The notes under the pieces are model-generated. The model had not been told where the DNA came from. It made no database searches and was given only the letters and a program-made list of their open reading frames with translations. 64,000 nt of DNA from Pseudarthrobacter enclensis (GTDB lineage: Bacteria; Actinomycetota; Actinomycetes; Actinomycetales; Micrococcaceae), in NCBI RefSeq assembly GCF_001457025.1, contig NZ_KQ758603.1, forward strand, positions 269,496-333,495, read 5' to 3'. Position 1 is the first letter of the stretch, and each line of letters opens with the position of its first letter. Made by a program: the position numbers and the translations under genes. Shown piece by piece: positions 39,487 to 47,863 of the stretch.

Positions 39487-41046
39487 TCAGGGAACGGCAG
39501 GGGAGAAATGCTGCTCGATCAGGCCCCTGATGTCCTCATGGCAGCCCCCGCAGCCGGTCCCGGCCCGGGTGGCCTTGGATACTTCGGTGACGGTTGAGCA
39601 GCCGTCTTCCACGGCGCCCCTGATCGCCGTGCCGCTGACGCCGGCGCAGCGGCACACGGTCCCGGCCGGATCAGCCGCGGCGCTGCCGGGCAGCTGGTCC
39701 GGACCGTCGAGGCGCAGCAGGAGCGACCGGTCCGCCGGAAGCTCCGCCCTCCGCTCGAAGAGGCCCACCAGTTCGGCCGCCGTGCGTGGCATGCCCACGG
39801 CCACCAACCCCTCCAGCACTCCGCCGCGGGTGGTCATTTTGACGTAGCGGCCGTGTTCCGGGTCGGCCCACTGCGCCACCTGGAGCCGGGGCCGGCCGTT
39901 GACGGCGCCGGCGGTGAGGGCTTCCTCATCCCACGGGTCCGCGCCGTTGTCCCCGGCGACGGCCAGGGTCAGGCCGCGCGCCTTGAGGACGATCACGCCG
40001 GGCTGTTCGGCCTGCAGGTCCGGCAGCAGGTCCGCTTCCTCAACCGCGCCGGCCGCTAGTAGGGCCAGGTATTCGGCCAGCCATTCCGCCTGCCGCCAGC
40101 CCGGGCCCACCAGGCCGGAGGGGCCGGAGGCCGTGCGGCACACCGCGCAGCCGGGGTCCGGGCAGCGCACCTCGGCGCAGTCACCGATGGCGAAGATGTG
40201 CGGCTCGTGGTGTGCCCGCAGCCGGTGGTCCACCAGGATGCCCGCGGCCGTGGAGAGCCCACAGCCTTCGGCAAGTTCGGTGCGGGGACGGACGCCGCAC
40301 GAGATGACCAGGAGGTCGCCGTCAATCGCCGAACCGTCGTCGAGCAGCAGCGCCGAGAAACCGCCGTCGGGCGCGTTGTGCTCCACGCCCGTGGACCGGG
40401 CGTTGCCGGCCATCCGGACGCCGCAGCGCCGCAGCCCTGCCGCCAGGACGGCTCCGCCACCCCGGTCGATGCTGCGGCCCAGCGGGTGCGGGCCGTTGTG
40501 GACCACGGTGACGGTGGCGCCCTCTTCCGCCGCGGCCAGCGCGGTTTCCAGGCCCAGCACGCCGCCGCCCAGGACCACCACCCGCTTGCCGCCGTCGACT
40601 GCCTTCCGCAGGATGTCGGCGTCGCGCAGGTCCCGGAGGGCCGTCACTCCCGCCGGCAGGACAGGAGAGGCGGGATCCGGGTTGATGCCGGTGAGGTTGG
40701 GGATCACCGGACGGGAACCGGTGGCGAACACCAGCCGGTCGTAAGGCACCGGGGGGCCTTCGGAGAGGAGGACCTGCTGGCGGGCGCGGTCCACGCGGCG
40801 GACGCGGGTTCCCAGCCGGACATCCACCCCGTCCGCGGCCAGCGCGCCGGCGTCGGACAGGACCAGGGCGTCGGCGGTGGTGCGGCCCACGCCGAGATCC
40901 GCCACGAGGACACGGTTGTAGGCGGCCTCGGTTTCCTGGCCCACCACGGTCAGCGATGCATGGCCGGCGCGGACGGCGGGCAGCAGCTCGTCCACCAGCC
41001 GGGCGGCCACCGGGCCGAATCCCACAATGACAATCTGCTCGCTCAT
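39487..41046 (-). CDS. FAD-dependent electron-transfer subunit of assimilatory nitrate reductase (NasB-like)
   Basis: 519 aa. FAD loop IVIVGFGPVAARL (about 4-16), NAD(P)H loop VVVLGGGVLGLETALAA, HIFAIGDCAEV, then a C-terminal BFD-like [2Fe-2S] domain with cysteines in VCRCAGVSG and GTGCGGCHED (about 463-501). It resembles the N-terminal part of NirB and Bacillus NasB, which passes electrons from NADH to the catalytic subunit. ATG 41046 overlaps the stop of the catalytic gene by four bases. The long N-terminal extension of this frame is antisense noise within nasC. Confidence 0.88.
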   Translation of the reverse strand: MSEQIVIVGFGPVAARLVDELLPAVRAGHASLTVVGQETEAAYNRVLVADLGVGRTTADALVLSDAGALAADGVDVRLGTRVRRVDRARQQVLLSEGPPVPYDRLVFATGSRPVIPNLTGINPDPASPVLPAGVTALRDLRDADILRKAVDGGKRVVVLGGGVLGLETALAAAEEGATVTVVHNGPHPLGRSIDRGGGAVLAAGLRRCGVRMAGNARSTGVEHNAPDGGFSALLLDDGSAIDGDLLVISCGVRPRTELAEGCGLSTAAGILVDHRLRAHHEPHIFAIGDCAEVRCPDPGCAVCRTASGPSGLVGPGWRQAEWLAEYLALLAAGAVEEADLLPDLQAEQPGVIVLKARGLTLAVAGDNGADPWDEEALTAGAVNGRPRLQVAQWADPEHGRYVKMTTRGGVLEGLVAVGMPRTAAELVGLFERRAELPADRSLLLRLDGPDQLPGSAAADPAGTVCRCAGVSGTAIRGAVEDGCSTVTEVSKATRAGTGCGGCHEDIRGLIEQHFSPAVP

Positions 41047-43256
41047 GAGGCCTCCATCGTCTGAAGCACGGTGCCGGCGGGGGCCACGGCCACCGGCCGG
41101 ACCCACACCTTGTTGGACTTGAACTCGGGCATCCCGGAGATGGGATCCGTGGACGCCTCGGTGAGCCGGTTGGCGCTTTCGAGTTCGGGGAAGTGGAACG
41201 GCAGGAACACCGTTTCGGCGCGGATGGCAGTGCTCAGTTCGGCCCGGCACACCACCTCGCCGCGTTCGTTGGCCACGGATACCGGGGCGCCGTCGGTGAT
41301 GTCCATTGCGGCTGCTGCCGCCGGGTGGATCTGCAGGCGCGCCTCCGGCCGGGCGGCCAGGAGCTCGGCGACGCGGCGGGTCTGGGAGCCGGACTGGTAG
41401 TGCTCCAGGAGGCGACCGGTGATGAGCGTGAACGGCCGTGCCTCCGCTGCGGTACCGGCAGCGGGCAGGGCACCGGAGGAAGCGCGACGGCGGCCGGGAA
41501 CCACGGGGGTGAGCACGGCCTTGCCGTCGGGGTGGGCGAAGCGGTCGCGGAACAGCCGGGGCGTTCCGGTGCCGCCCGCGGGGAAGGGCCAGTGCGCAGC
41601 CTCGCCGCGGTCCAGTATGGCGTAGTCGATGCCGGAGTAGTCCGCCAGGCCGCCGGCGGAAGCCCGGCGCAGTTCGTTGAAGACCGTTTCCGGGTCCTCG
41701 CTGTACGTGGACGGTGCCCCCAGCCGTTCGGCCAGGCGGGCCATGATCCACAGCTCGCTGCGGGCGCCGGGCGGCGGGGTCAGCGCCGGGCGCCGGCGCA
41801 GGACTCGACCCTCAAGGTTGGTCAGGGTTCCGTCCTCCTCGGCCCATTGGAGCACCGGAAGGATCAGGTCCGCTTCGGCCGCCGTCTCGGACATGAAGAA
41901 GTCGCAGACCACCAGGAAGTCCAGGCTGCGCAGGCCCTCAATGACGGCGGTGGCGTCCGGCGAGGCGACCACGATGTTGGAGGCGTGGACGAAGAGGCAC
42001 CTCACGCCGTCGTCCTTTCCCAGCGATTTCAACAGCTGGACGGCCGGCAGCCCGGGACCCGGGATGAGTTCCTCGGGGACGCCCCACACGCCGGCCACGT
42101 GGGCGCGCGCGGCGGGGTCTGTGATCTTGCGGTAGCCGGGCAGCTGGTCCGCCTTCTGGCCGTGCTCGCGGCCGCCCTGGCCATTGCCCTGGCCGGTGAG
42201 GGTGCCGTAGCCGCTGTGCGCGGAGCCGGGGAGGCCCAGGAGCAGGCTGAGGTTGATCGCAGCGGTGGCAGTGTCCGTTCCGTCCACGTGCTGTTCCACG
42301 CCGCGGCCGGTGAGGATGTAGCTGCCGCCCTCGCGTGCCCCGGCGGCCAGCCTGCGGGCGGTTTCCCGGATCAGCTCTGCCGGGACGCCGGTGATCGTCT
42401 GGACGCGTTCGGGCCAGAAGGCGTTGACGCTGCGCACCACGGCGCCGTAGCCCGACGTGCGCTCCTCGATGTAGGCGGTGTCCACCAGGTTTTCGTGGAT
42501 GACCACGTGGGAGATGCCCAGCAGCAGGGCGAGGTCAGTGCCCGGCAGCGGCTGGAGGTGGAGGCCGCCGCCGTCGGCCGTGAAGGCTGCCGTGGCGGAG
42601 CGGCGCGGGTCCACCACGACAAGCCCGCCGGCGTCGCGTGCGCCCTTGAGGTGCTGGACAAACGGCGGCATGGTCTCCGCCACGTTGGATCCGAGCATCA
42701 GGATGGTGGCGGCCGAGTCCAGGGCCTCGACGGGGAACGGCAGGCCGCGGTCGACACCGAAGGCCCGCATCCCGGCGGCTGCCGCCGATGACATGCAGAA
42801 CCGACCGTTGTAGTCGATCCGCGAGGTTCCCAGGGCCAGCCGGGCGAACTTGCCCAGCATGTAGGCCTTCTCATTGGTCAGCCCGCCGCCGCCGAAGACG
42901 CCCACCGCGTCCGCGCCGTACCGTGCACGGGCGTCGCGGACGGCCGTGGCGGCGAGGTCCAGGGCCTGGTCCCAGCCGATGGGTCGGTGGATCCCGTCCG
43001 GGCCACGGAGCAGGGGCTCGTTGATCCTGCCCGGGTGGTTGAGGAGGCTGGCGGATGTCCAGCCCTTGCGGCAGAGGCCGCCGCGGTTGGTGGGGAACTC
43101 CCGGCCCTGTACGTCGAGGGGAACGCCCGGGGCGGTGGAAAGTGCCACCGGGACCGGCCCCGGCTGTGCAGCCGGGGCCGGTCCTGTGGGGGACGTGAGC
43201 GTCATGGCGCACTGCAGGGCGCAGTAGGGGCAGTGCGTGTCGGCGCTTGAGGTCAT
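41043..43256 (-). CDS. nasC: Assimilatory nitrate reductase catalytic subunit (molybdopterin oxidoreductase)
   Basis: 737 aa. N-terminal [4Fe-4S] ligands CPYCALQC (Cys9, 12, 16) and Cys62 (GGLCRKG), then molybdopterin-guanine-dinucleotide domains (MLGSNVAETMPPFVQHL, GQGNGQGGREHGQKADQLPG) and the C-terminal MopB-binding domain (LITGRLLEHYQSGSQTRR). No signal peptide, so it is cytoplasmic. It reduces nitrate to nitrite. ATG 43256 follows the narK stop by two bases; the operon is narK-nasC-electron-transfer subunit. Confidence 0.94.
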   Translation of the reverse strand: MTSSADTHCPYCALQCAMTLTSPTGPAPAAQPGPVPVALSTAPGVPLDVQGREFPTNRGGLCRKGWTSASLLNHPGRINEPLLRGPDGIHRPIGWDQALDLAATAVRDARARYGADAVGVFGGGGLTNEKAYMLGKFARLALGTSRIDYNGRFCMSSAAAAGMRAFGVDRGLPFPVEALDSAATILMLGSNVAETMPPFVQHLKGARDAGGLVVVDPRRSATAAFTADGGGLHLQPLPGTDLALLLGISHVVIHENLVDTAYIEERTSGYGAVVRSVNAFWPERVQTITGVPAELIRETARRLAAGAREGGSYILTGRGVEQHVDGTDTATAAINLSLLLGLPGSAHSGYGTLTGQGNGQGGREHGQKADQLPGYRKITDPAARAHVAGVWGVPEELIPGPGLPAVQLLKSLGKDDGVRCLFVHASNIVVASPDATAVIEGLRSLDFLVVCDFFMSETAAEADLILPVLQWAEEDGTLTNLEGRVLRRRPALTPPPGARSELWIMARLAERLGAPSTYSEDPETVFNELRRASAGGLADYSGIDYAILDRGEAAHWPFPAGGTGTPRLFRDRFAHPDGKAVLTPVVPGRRRASSGALPAAGTAAEARPFTLITGRLLEHYQSGSQTRRVAELLAARPEARLQIHPAAAAAMDITDGAPVSVANERGEVVCRAELSTAIRAETVFLPFHFPELESANRLTEASTDPISGMPEFKSNKVWVRPVAVAPAGTVLQTMEAS

Positions 43257-43258
43257 GG

Positions 43259-44734
43259 TCAGACGTGTCCCATCGCGTTTCGGTTGGCGTTGCGGATGTA
43301 GCAGGCCCAGCAGACCAGCAGCATCAGGGCGTAGGCGGCGACGAAACCGTAGAAGGCCGGTGTGTAGGAGCCGCTGGCGGTGTTGGAGGCGTTCAGGACC
43401 TGGGGGATGAGGAAGCCGCCGTAAGCACCGATCGCGGAGATCAGGCCCAGTGCCGAGGATGCCAGGCGCTGGGTGGCCACGGAGCTGGCGCCCTTGCGTG
43501 CTGCCCGGCTGTTGGTGGCGAAGATGACCGGGATCATCCGGTACGTTGCGCCGTTGCCGAAACCGCTGGCGGTGAACAGCATCAGGAACAGCGCCAGGAA
43601 GAGCCAGAAGTTCTTCAGCGGCAGCGTCCAGATCATGGTCAGCGTGATCACTGCCATGGATGCAAAGGCCGAGACGGTCATCCGGGCGCCGCCCATGCGG
43701 TCTGCCATCCGGCCGCCGTAAGGGCGGGCCAGCGAGCCCACCAGCGGGCCCAGGAAGGCGAGGGAGAGCGCCACGGTTCCCACCCCGATGGTGGAGAATT
43801 CGGGGAAGTAGTCCTTGATGAGCTTGGGGAACACGCCGGCGAAGCCGATGAAGGAACCGAACGTTCCGATGTACAGCAGGGCCATGATCCACAGGTGCGG
43901 TTCCTTGAGGGCGGCCACGGAGCCGGCCACGTCGCCCTTGGCGTTGGTGAGGTTGTTCATGTACTTCCAGGCGCCGAAGGCGGCGAGCAGGATGAACGGG
44001 ACCCACATCAGGCCGGCCATGGGCAGGTTCACGGTGCCGGCGGCCAGGAGGGTGATGACAATGGGGACGGCGAGCTGCGCGACGGCGGCACCCAGGTTCC
44101 CGCCGGCGGCGTTCAGCCCCAGCGCCCAGCCTTTTTCCCGGGCCGGGTAGAAGAAGGTGATGTTGGCCATGGAGCTGGCGAAGTTGCCACCGCCGAAGCC
44201 TGCCAGGGCTGCCACCAGGAGCATCACGCCGAACGGCGTTTCCGGGTTGGAGACGCACAGCGCCAGGCCGATGGAGGGGATCAGGAGCAGCAGGGCGGAC
44301 ACGATGGTCCAGTTCCTGCCGCCGAAGCGGGGAACCATGAACGTGTAGGGGATGCGGAGGGTGGCGCCCACCAGGCTGGGCATGGAGATCAGCCAGAAGA
44401 TCTCGGACGTGGAGAAGGTGAAGCCGGCGGCCGGCAGCTGGACCACCACGATGGACCAGAGCTGCCATACGACGAAGCCGAGGAATTCGGCAAAAATGGA
44501 CCAGTTCAGGTTGCGGCGGGCGATGGAGCGGCCTGCGGATTCCCACTGTTCCTTGTTCTCCGCATCCCAGTTGGCGATCCAGCGGCCGGGGCGGAACTCG
44601 AGGGCGGGAGCTGTGGCGGTGCGGGCAGTGCCGGGCTGTGCGCTGGCGGATGCGGCTTCGGATCCCAGGGGCGATGCGTCGTCCAGGTCCAGGGAATTGC
44701 CGGTGCCGGCATCTGCGGTGCGGTCGACAGTCAC
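43259..44734 (-). CDS. narK: NarK-family nitrate/nitrite MFS transporter
   Basis: 491 aa, 12 hydrophobic segments. N-terminal WDAENKEQWESAGRSIARRN is typical of this subgroup; nitrate signature segments GFGGGNFASSMANITFFYP (TM5) and GFGNGATYRMIPVIF (TM11) are present. It imports nitrate for NasC. GTG start with a strong GGAGGT six bases upstream. First gene of the nitrate reductase operon. Confidence 0.94.
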   Translation of the reverse strand: MTVDRTADAGTGNSLDLDDASPLGSEAASASAQPGTARTATAPALEFRPGRWIANWDAENKEQWESAGRSIARRNLNWSIFAEFLGFVVWQLWSIVVVQLPAAGFTFSTSEIFWLISMPSLVGATLRIPYTFMVPRFGGRNWTIVSALLLLIPSIGLALCVSNPETPFGVMLLVAALAGFGGGNFASSMANITFFYPAREKGWALGLNAAGGNLGAAVAQLAVPIVITLLAAGTVNLPMAGLMWVPFILLAAFGAWKYMNNLTNAKGDVAGSVAALKEPHLWIMALLYIGTFGSFIGFAGVFPKLIKDYFPEFSTIGVGTVALSLAFLGPLVGSLARPYGGRMADRMGGARMTVSAFASMAVITLTMIWTLPLKNFWLFLALFLMLFTASGFGNGATYRMIPVIFATNSRAARKGASSVATQRLASSALGLISAIGAYGGFLIPQVLNASNTASGSYTPAFYGFVAAYALMLLVCWACYIRNANRNAMGHV

Positions 44735-44767
44735 GGGTTACCTCCTTTGGGGGGATGTTGTTCCTCC

Positions 44768-44821
44768 AAGGTAGGGATGGCGCGTTTCGCGGACCGACGC
44801 CTGATGTTAACGCGCTGTGAC
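44768..44821 (-). promoter_or_regulatory. narK promoter with phased GlnR-like half-sites
   Basis: Minus-strand -10 TACCTT (44773-44768). GTTTC (44784, plus reading) lies ten bases upstream; GTTAA (44806) and GTGAC (44817) continue the 11-bp phase, with position 44795 degenerate. Same geometry as nirB, nirD and the FAD gene. Confidence 0.55.
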
Positions 44822-44891
44822 ATTTGCCTATCGGCCGCCTGCGGGGGCCGTTAGGCTGGGAGGGCGCCCACTGGGTGAGACACACGCCACA

Positions 44892-44928
44892 GGTCCAAAT
44901 GGTGGACCTTTTGTCCATTGACTGGACC
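44892..44928. promoter_or_regulatory. Tandem operators GTCCA-N5-TGGAC
   Basis: Two 17-bp palindromic units, GGTCCAAATGGTGGACC (44892-44908) and TGTCCATTGACTGGACC (44912-44928), have identical 5-bp arms and a centre spacing of 20 bp (two helical turns). They sit just upstream of TAATAT (44937-44942), a -10 candidate for the transporter gene at 45012. Confidence 0.6.
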
Positions 44929-45011
44929 GCGGGAACTAATATTGAACTCTAACTAATTCGCGCCGGGGCAGCCCGCTGTGTCCGGCCGGTTCCACACGAA
45001 AGCGTTTGCAC

Positions 45012-46424
45012 ATGTCTTCCACCGACACCTCCACGCTGCCCGGTTCGCCCAAGCCGGTGAACTCCCGCGGCCGCGTGATCGTCGCCAGCCTGATCGGCAC
45101 CACGGTTGAGTTCTACGACTTCTACGTCTACGCCACAGCGGCCGTGCTCGTCTTCCCCCAGCTTTTCTTCCCGAGCGCCAACGAGACCACGCAGCTGCTC
45201 AGCTCCTTCGCTGTCTTTGGCGTGGCCTTCATCGCCCGGCCCCTCGGCTCCATCGTCTTCGGGCACTTCGGCGACAAGTTCGGCCGCAAGGGCACCCTGG
45301 TGGCATCGCTGCTCACCATGGGCATCGCCACCTTCCTGATCGGCTGCCTGCCCACGGCCCTGGTTCCCGGCTGGGAATTCTGGGCGCCCGCGCTGCTGGT
45401 CGTGATGCGCTTCGCCCAGGGCCTGGCGCTGGGCGGCGAGTGGAGCGGCGCAGCCCTGCTGGCCACCGAAAACGCCCCGGCCAACAAACGCGCCATCTAC
45501 GGCACGTTCCCGCAGCTGGGCGCACCCATCGGCTTCATCATCGCCAACGTCATCTTCCTGGTGGCCAGCTACACGCTCTCCCCGGCAGCCTTCACCGCCT
45601 GGGGCTGGAGGGTTCCGTTCCTGCTCAGCGCCGTCATGGTGATCATCGGCCTGTGGGTCCGGCTCAAGCTGATTGAAACGCCGGCCTTCACCAAGGTCAT
45701 CGAGTCCAACGAGGTGGCCAAGCTGCCCCTGGGCCGAGTCTTCAAGACCAGCTGGCGCCAGCTGATCCTGGGCACGTTCATCATGCTTGCCACCTATGTG
45801 CTGTTCTACCTGATGACCACCTTCACCCTGACATTCGGCACCCGTCCGGCCAGCCTGGACGCCGCCAAGGCCGCCGCCGAGAAGGCAGGCAAACCGATGA
45901 GCGAGGCGGCTGCGGCTGCCTTCGTACCGGGGCTGGGCTACACCCGCAACGACTTCCTCTGGATGCTGATTGCCGGCGTCGTCTTCTTCGGCATCTTCAC
46001 CCTGGTCTCCGGACCCTTGGCCGAAAAGTACGGCCGCCGCAAGATGCTCATCGCTGTCACGGCCGGGATCTTCGTGTTCGGCCTGCTTTTCGTCCCGCTG
46101 TTCAGCGGCGGCTTCGTGGGCACCATGGCCCTGCTGATCATCGGGTTCTCACTGATGGGCCTGACCTTCGGCCCCATGGGTGCGCTGCTGCCGGAGCTGT
46201 TCCCCACGAACGTGCGCTACACGGGTTCGGCTGTCAGCTACAACTTCTCCAGCATCCTGGGTGCGGCCGTTGCGCCGTTCATCGCCGTGGCCCTCTGGGA
46301 AGCTGCCGACGGCAGCCCGGTGCTGGTGGGCATCTACCTGACCGCCATGGCCGTGCTCACCCTCGTTGCCCTCTTCGTGAGCCGGGAAACCCGCGACCTC
46401 GACTACGAGAACAACGTCGCCTGA
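45012..46424 (+). CDS. MFS transporter, metabolite:H+ symporter (MHS/ProP) family
   Basis: 470 aa, 12 hydrophobic segments. MHS markers: GTTVEFYDFYVYATAA in TM1, the RPLGSIVFGHFGDKFGRKG loop between TM2 and TM3, and QGLALGGEWSGAALLATENA in TM4-5. A long central loop carries an Ala/Lys insert (SLDAAKAAAEKAGKPMSEAA). Substrate may be an organic acid, shikimate, proline/betaine or similar; not readable. ATG 45012 is used; TTG 45006 is less likely. Tandem operators upstream suggest control by a dedicated repressor not found nearby. Confidence 0.9.
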   Translation: MSSTDTSTLPGSPKPVNSRGRVIVASLIGTTVEFYDFYVYATAAVLVFPQLFFPSANETTQLLSSFAVFGVAFIARPLGSIVFGHFGDKFGRKGTLVASLLTMGIATFLIGCLPTALVPGWEFWAPALLVVMRFAQGLALGGEWSGAALLATENAPANKRAIYGTFPQLGAPIGFIIANVIFLVASYTLSPAAFTAWGWRVPFLLSAVMVIIGLWVRLKLIETPAFTKVIESNEVAKLPLGRVFKTSWRQLILGTFIMLATYVLFYLMTTFTLTFGTRPASLDAAKAAAEKAGKPMSEAAAAAFVPGLGYTRNDFLWMLIAGVVFFGIFTLVSGPLAEKYGRRKMLIAVTAGIFVFGLLFVPLFSGGFVGTMALLIIGFSLMGLTFGPMGALLPELFPTNVRYTGSAVSYNFSSILGAAVAPFIAVALWEAADGSPVLVGIYLTAMAVLTLVALFVSRETRDLDYENNVA

Positions 46425-46457
46425 CCTCTCCCGTACGGTCCCGCCCGGTTACTGCCG

Positions 46458-46505
46458 GAAGGCCCGGCGCGCGCCCCGCAGTACAGGGGCGGGCGCCGGG
46501 CCTTC
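46458..46505. terminator. Bidirectional terminator
   Basis: 13-bp perfect outer stem (GAAGGCCCGGCGC / GCGCCGGGCCTTC) plus 6 inner pairs and an 8-nt loop, between the convergent transporter and amidotransferase genes. Confidence 0.88.
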
Positions 46506-46587
46506 GCCGTTCCAGGTCACTGGTAACCGGGCGGGAGCGCACGACGGCGGGCGGCCAGTTGGGGCCGGATGGTCCAGGTACGCGGGT

Positions 46588-47319
46588 TCAGGCAGCGTAA
46601 CGGGCCACGAAGTTGCGCAGGATGTTCATCGGTTCGGTCACGGTGAACTTCCGGGCGTCGGCCATCAGCTCCTCGGCGGACTCCGGCGGAAAGTAGCCGA
46701 CATGGCGGTAGATATCGATTCGGGTCACCAGGCCCTCCGCATCCAGCTCAGGATGGAACTGGGTGGCGTAGAGGTTGTTGCGGATCCTGAACATCTGCAC
46801 CGGGCAGGCGGCGGACCGCGCCAGCAGGACGGCGTGGCCAGGGAGGGTGCTGCACGCCTCCTTGTGGCCGGCGAAAGCCGTGAACGCCGGCGGCATTCCC
46901 TGCAGCAGCGGGTCCTGCAGGCCGGCGCCGGTCAGGCTGATCTCCACGGCAGCAAGCGGCTCGCCAAACGTCCGGTCGATCACCGCGCCCTGATGCCTGC
47001 CCAGCGTCCCCACCCCGTAGCAGGCGCCGAGGAACGGGAAATCCCGGGCAACCAGCTGGTCCAGCAGGCCTGACAACTCCCGTTCCACCCGGTGCTGGAC
47101 GGGGCTTTTCCCTTCCTCGGGGTCGCTGGAGGTGAACGGGCTGCCGCCCACAATGACGCCGGAGTAACGGGACAGGTCGAGCTCGGGCAGGGGAGCGGCT
47201 TCAAGCCGGATCCGCCGCAGCTCCCGCTCCTCCAAGCCCCCGTACCTCAGGTACGCGGCGTACTCGTCATCGGCGGCGGCGTCTTCGGCACGGGATGCCA
47301 GGAGCAGGAAAGGCAGCAC
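46588..47319 (-). CDS. Class I glutamine amidotransferase-like protein
   Basis: 243 aa. The triad is visible: nucleophile elbow GACYGVG (Cys about 99), YATQFHPELD (His about 189 and Glu). VIVGGSPFTSSDP is the oxyanion region. Stand-alone members of this family act in varied amide transfers or gamma-glutamyl hydrolysis; often annotated as GMP-synthase-like. The GTG start is probably leaderless: CAGACT lies six bases upstream. Partner or substrate unknown. Confidence 0.85.
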   Translation of the reverse strand: MLPFLLLASRAEDAAADDEYAAYLRYGGLEERELRRIRLEAAPLPELDLSRYSGVIVGGSPFTSSDPEEGKSPVQHRVERELSGLLDQLVARDFPFLGACYGVGTLGRHQGAVIDRTFGEPLAAVEISLTGAGLQDPLLQGMPPAFTAFAGHKEACSTLPGHAVLLARSAACPVQMFRIRNNLYATQFHPELDAEGLVTRIDIYRHVGYFPPESAEELMADARKFTVTEPMNILRNFVARYAA

Positions 47320-47353
47320 CTGCTAAGTCTGCCTGTTGTTGCCCGTGATGTGC

Positions 47354-47386
47354 CAGCAGCCCGGAGCCTGTGGCTCCGGGCTGCTG
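47354..47386 (-). terminator. Terminator of the NTF2-like gene
   Basis: 14-bp perfect stem (CAGCAGCCCGGAGC / GCTCCGGGCTGCTG) with a 5-nt loop, 22 bases past the stop at 47409. Confidence 0.85.
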
Positions 47387-47408
47387 CAGTCGCGGTGCCA
47401 GGCGGCGG

Positions 47409-47846
47409 TCAGCCCGCGGCCTGCGACAGGGACCGACGTGACTGCGGACGGGCCGCCGGGTCGGCATGCCGGTGCACCAGCTTCCAGTAACCCTCTTCCC
47501 GCCGGAAGATGCTGGTTACACGGAGCGCGAACTCCTCGGTGGCAGCAGCCCCATCCAGCCGGGCGCGGAAATGCTCGGTCTCCACCAGGTAGGCGGTATC
47601 CCGTGCCGTGTACGAGGTGATGGTGTCGAAACCGAGCATCTCACCGTCCTGGAACTGGCGGGCTGCCTGGTCCAGGCGGGCCTCGACCTGCGCCCAGCCC
47701 CTGGCGACACCGCCAAACGGGTTTGCAAGCGTGACGTCGTCGAGCCGGGAGTACAAGTCCTTGATGGGCCCGGTGTTGCCGCGGGTGATTTCCGGAACCG
47801 CTTCATGGTAGCGGTCCACTTCTTCCTGGAAGCTGGGAGCAAGCAT
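47409..47846 (-). CDS. NTF2-like/SnoaL-fold protein
   Basis: 145 aa. The alpha-beta cone pattern (EEVDRYHEAV, LYSRLDDVTLANPFGG, FRREEGYWKLVHRHAD) fits the nuclear-transport-factor-2/SnoaL superfamily, which includes small hydrolases, isomerases and ligand-binding proteins. No catalytic residue can be assigned. The ATG follows GGAGGC and is 17 bp after the carboxylase alpha stop, so the two are probably co-transcribed; a terminator follows. Confidence 0.82.
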   Translation of the reverse strand: MLAPSFQEEVDRYHEAVPEITRGNTGPIKDLYSRLDDVTLANPFGGVARGWAQVEARLDQAARQFQDGEMLGFDTITSYTARDTAYLVETEHFRARLDGAAATEEFALRVTSIFRREEGYWKLVHRHADPAARPQSRRSLSQAAG

Positions 47847-47863
47847 GGGTGCCTCCGGGCGGG

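Noticed and set aside
39487..44918. Very long minus-strand frames extending nasC (to 44918) and the electron-transfer gene (to 41751)
   Set aside because: The extensions run through neighbouring genes in a shifted frame and show Arg/Pro-rich nonsense; true starts at 43256 and 41046 match family N-termini and overlap or abut upstream stops.
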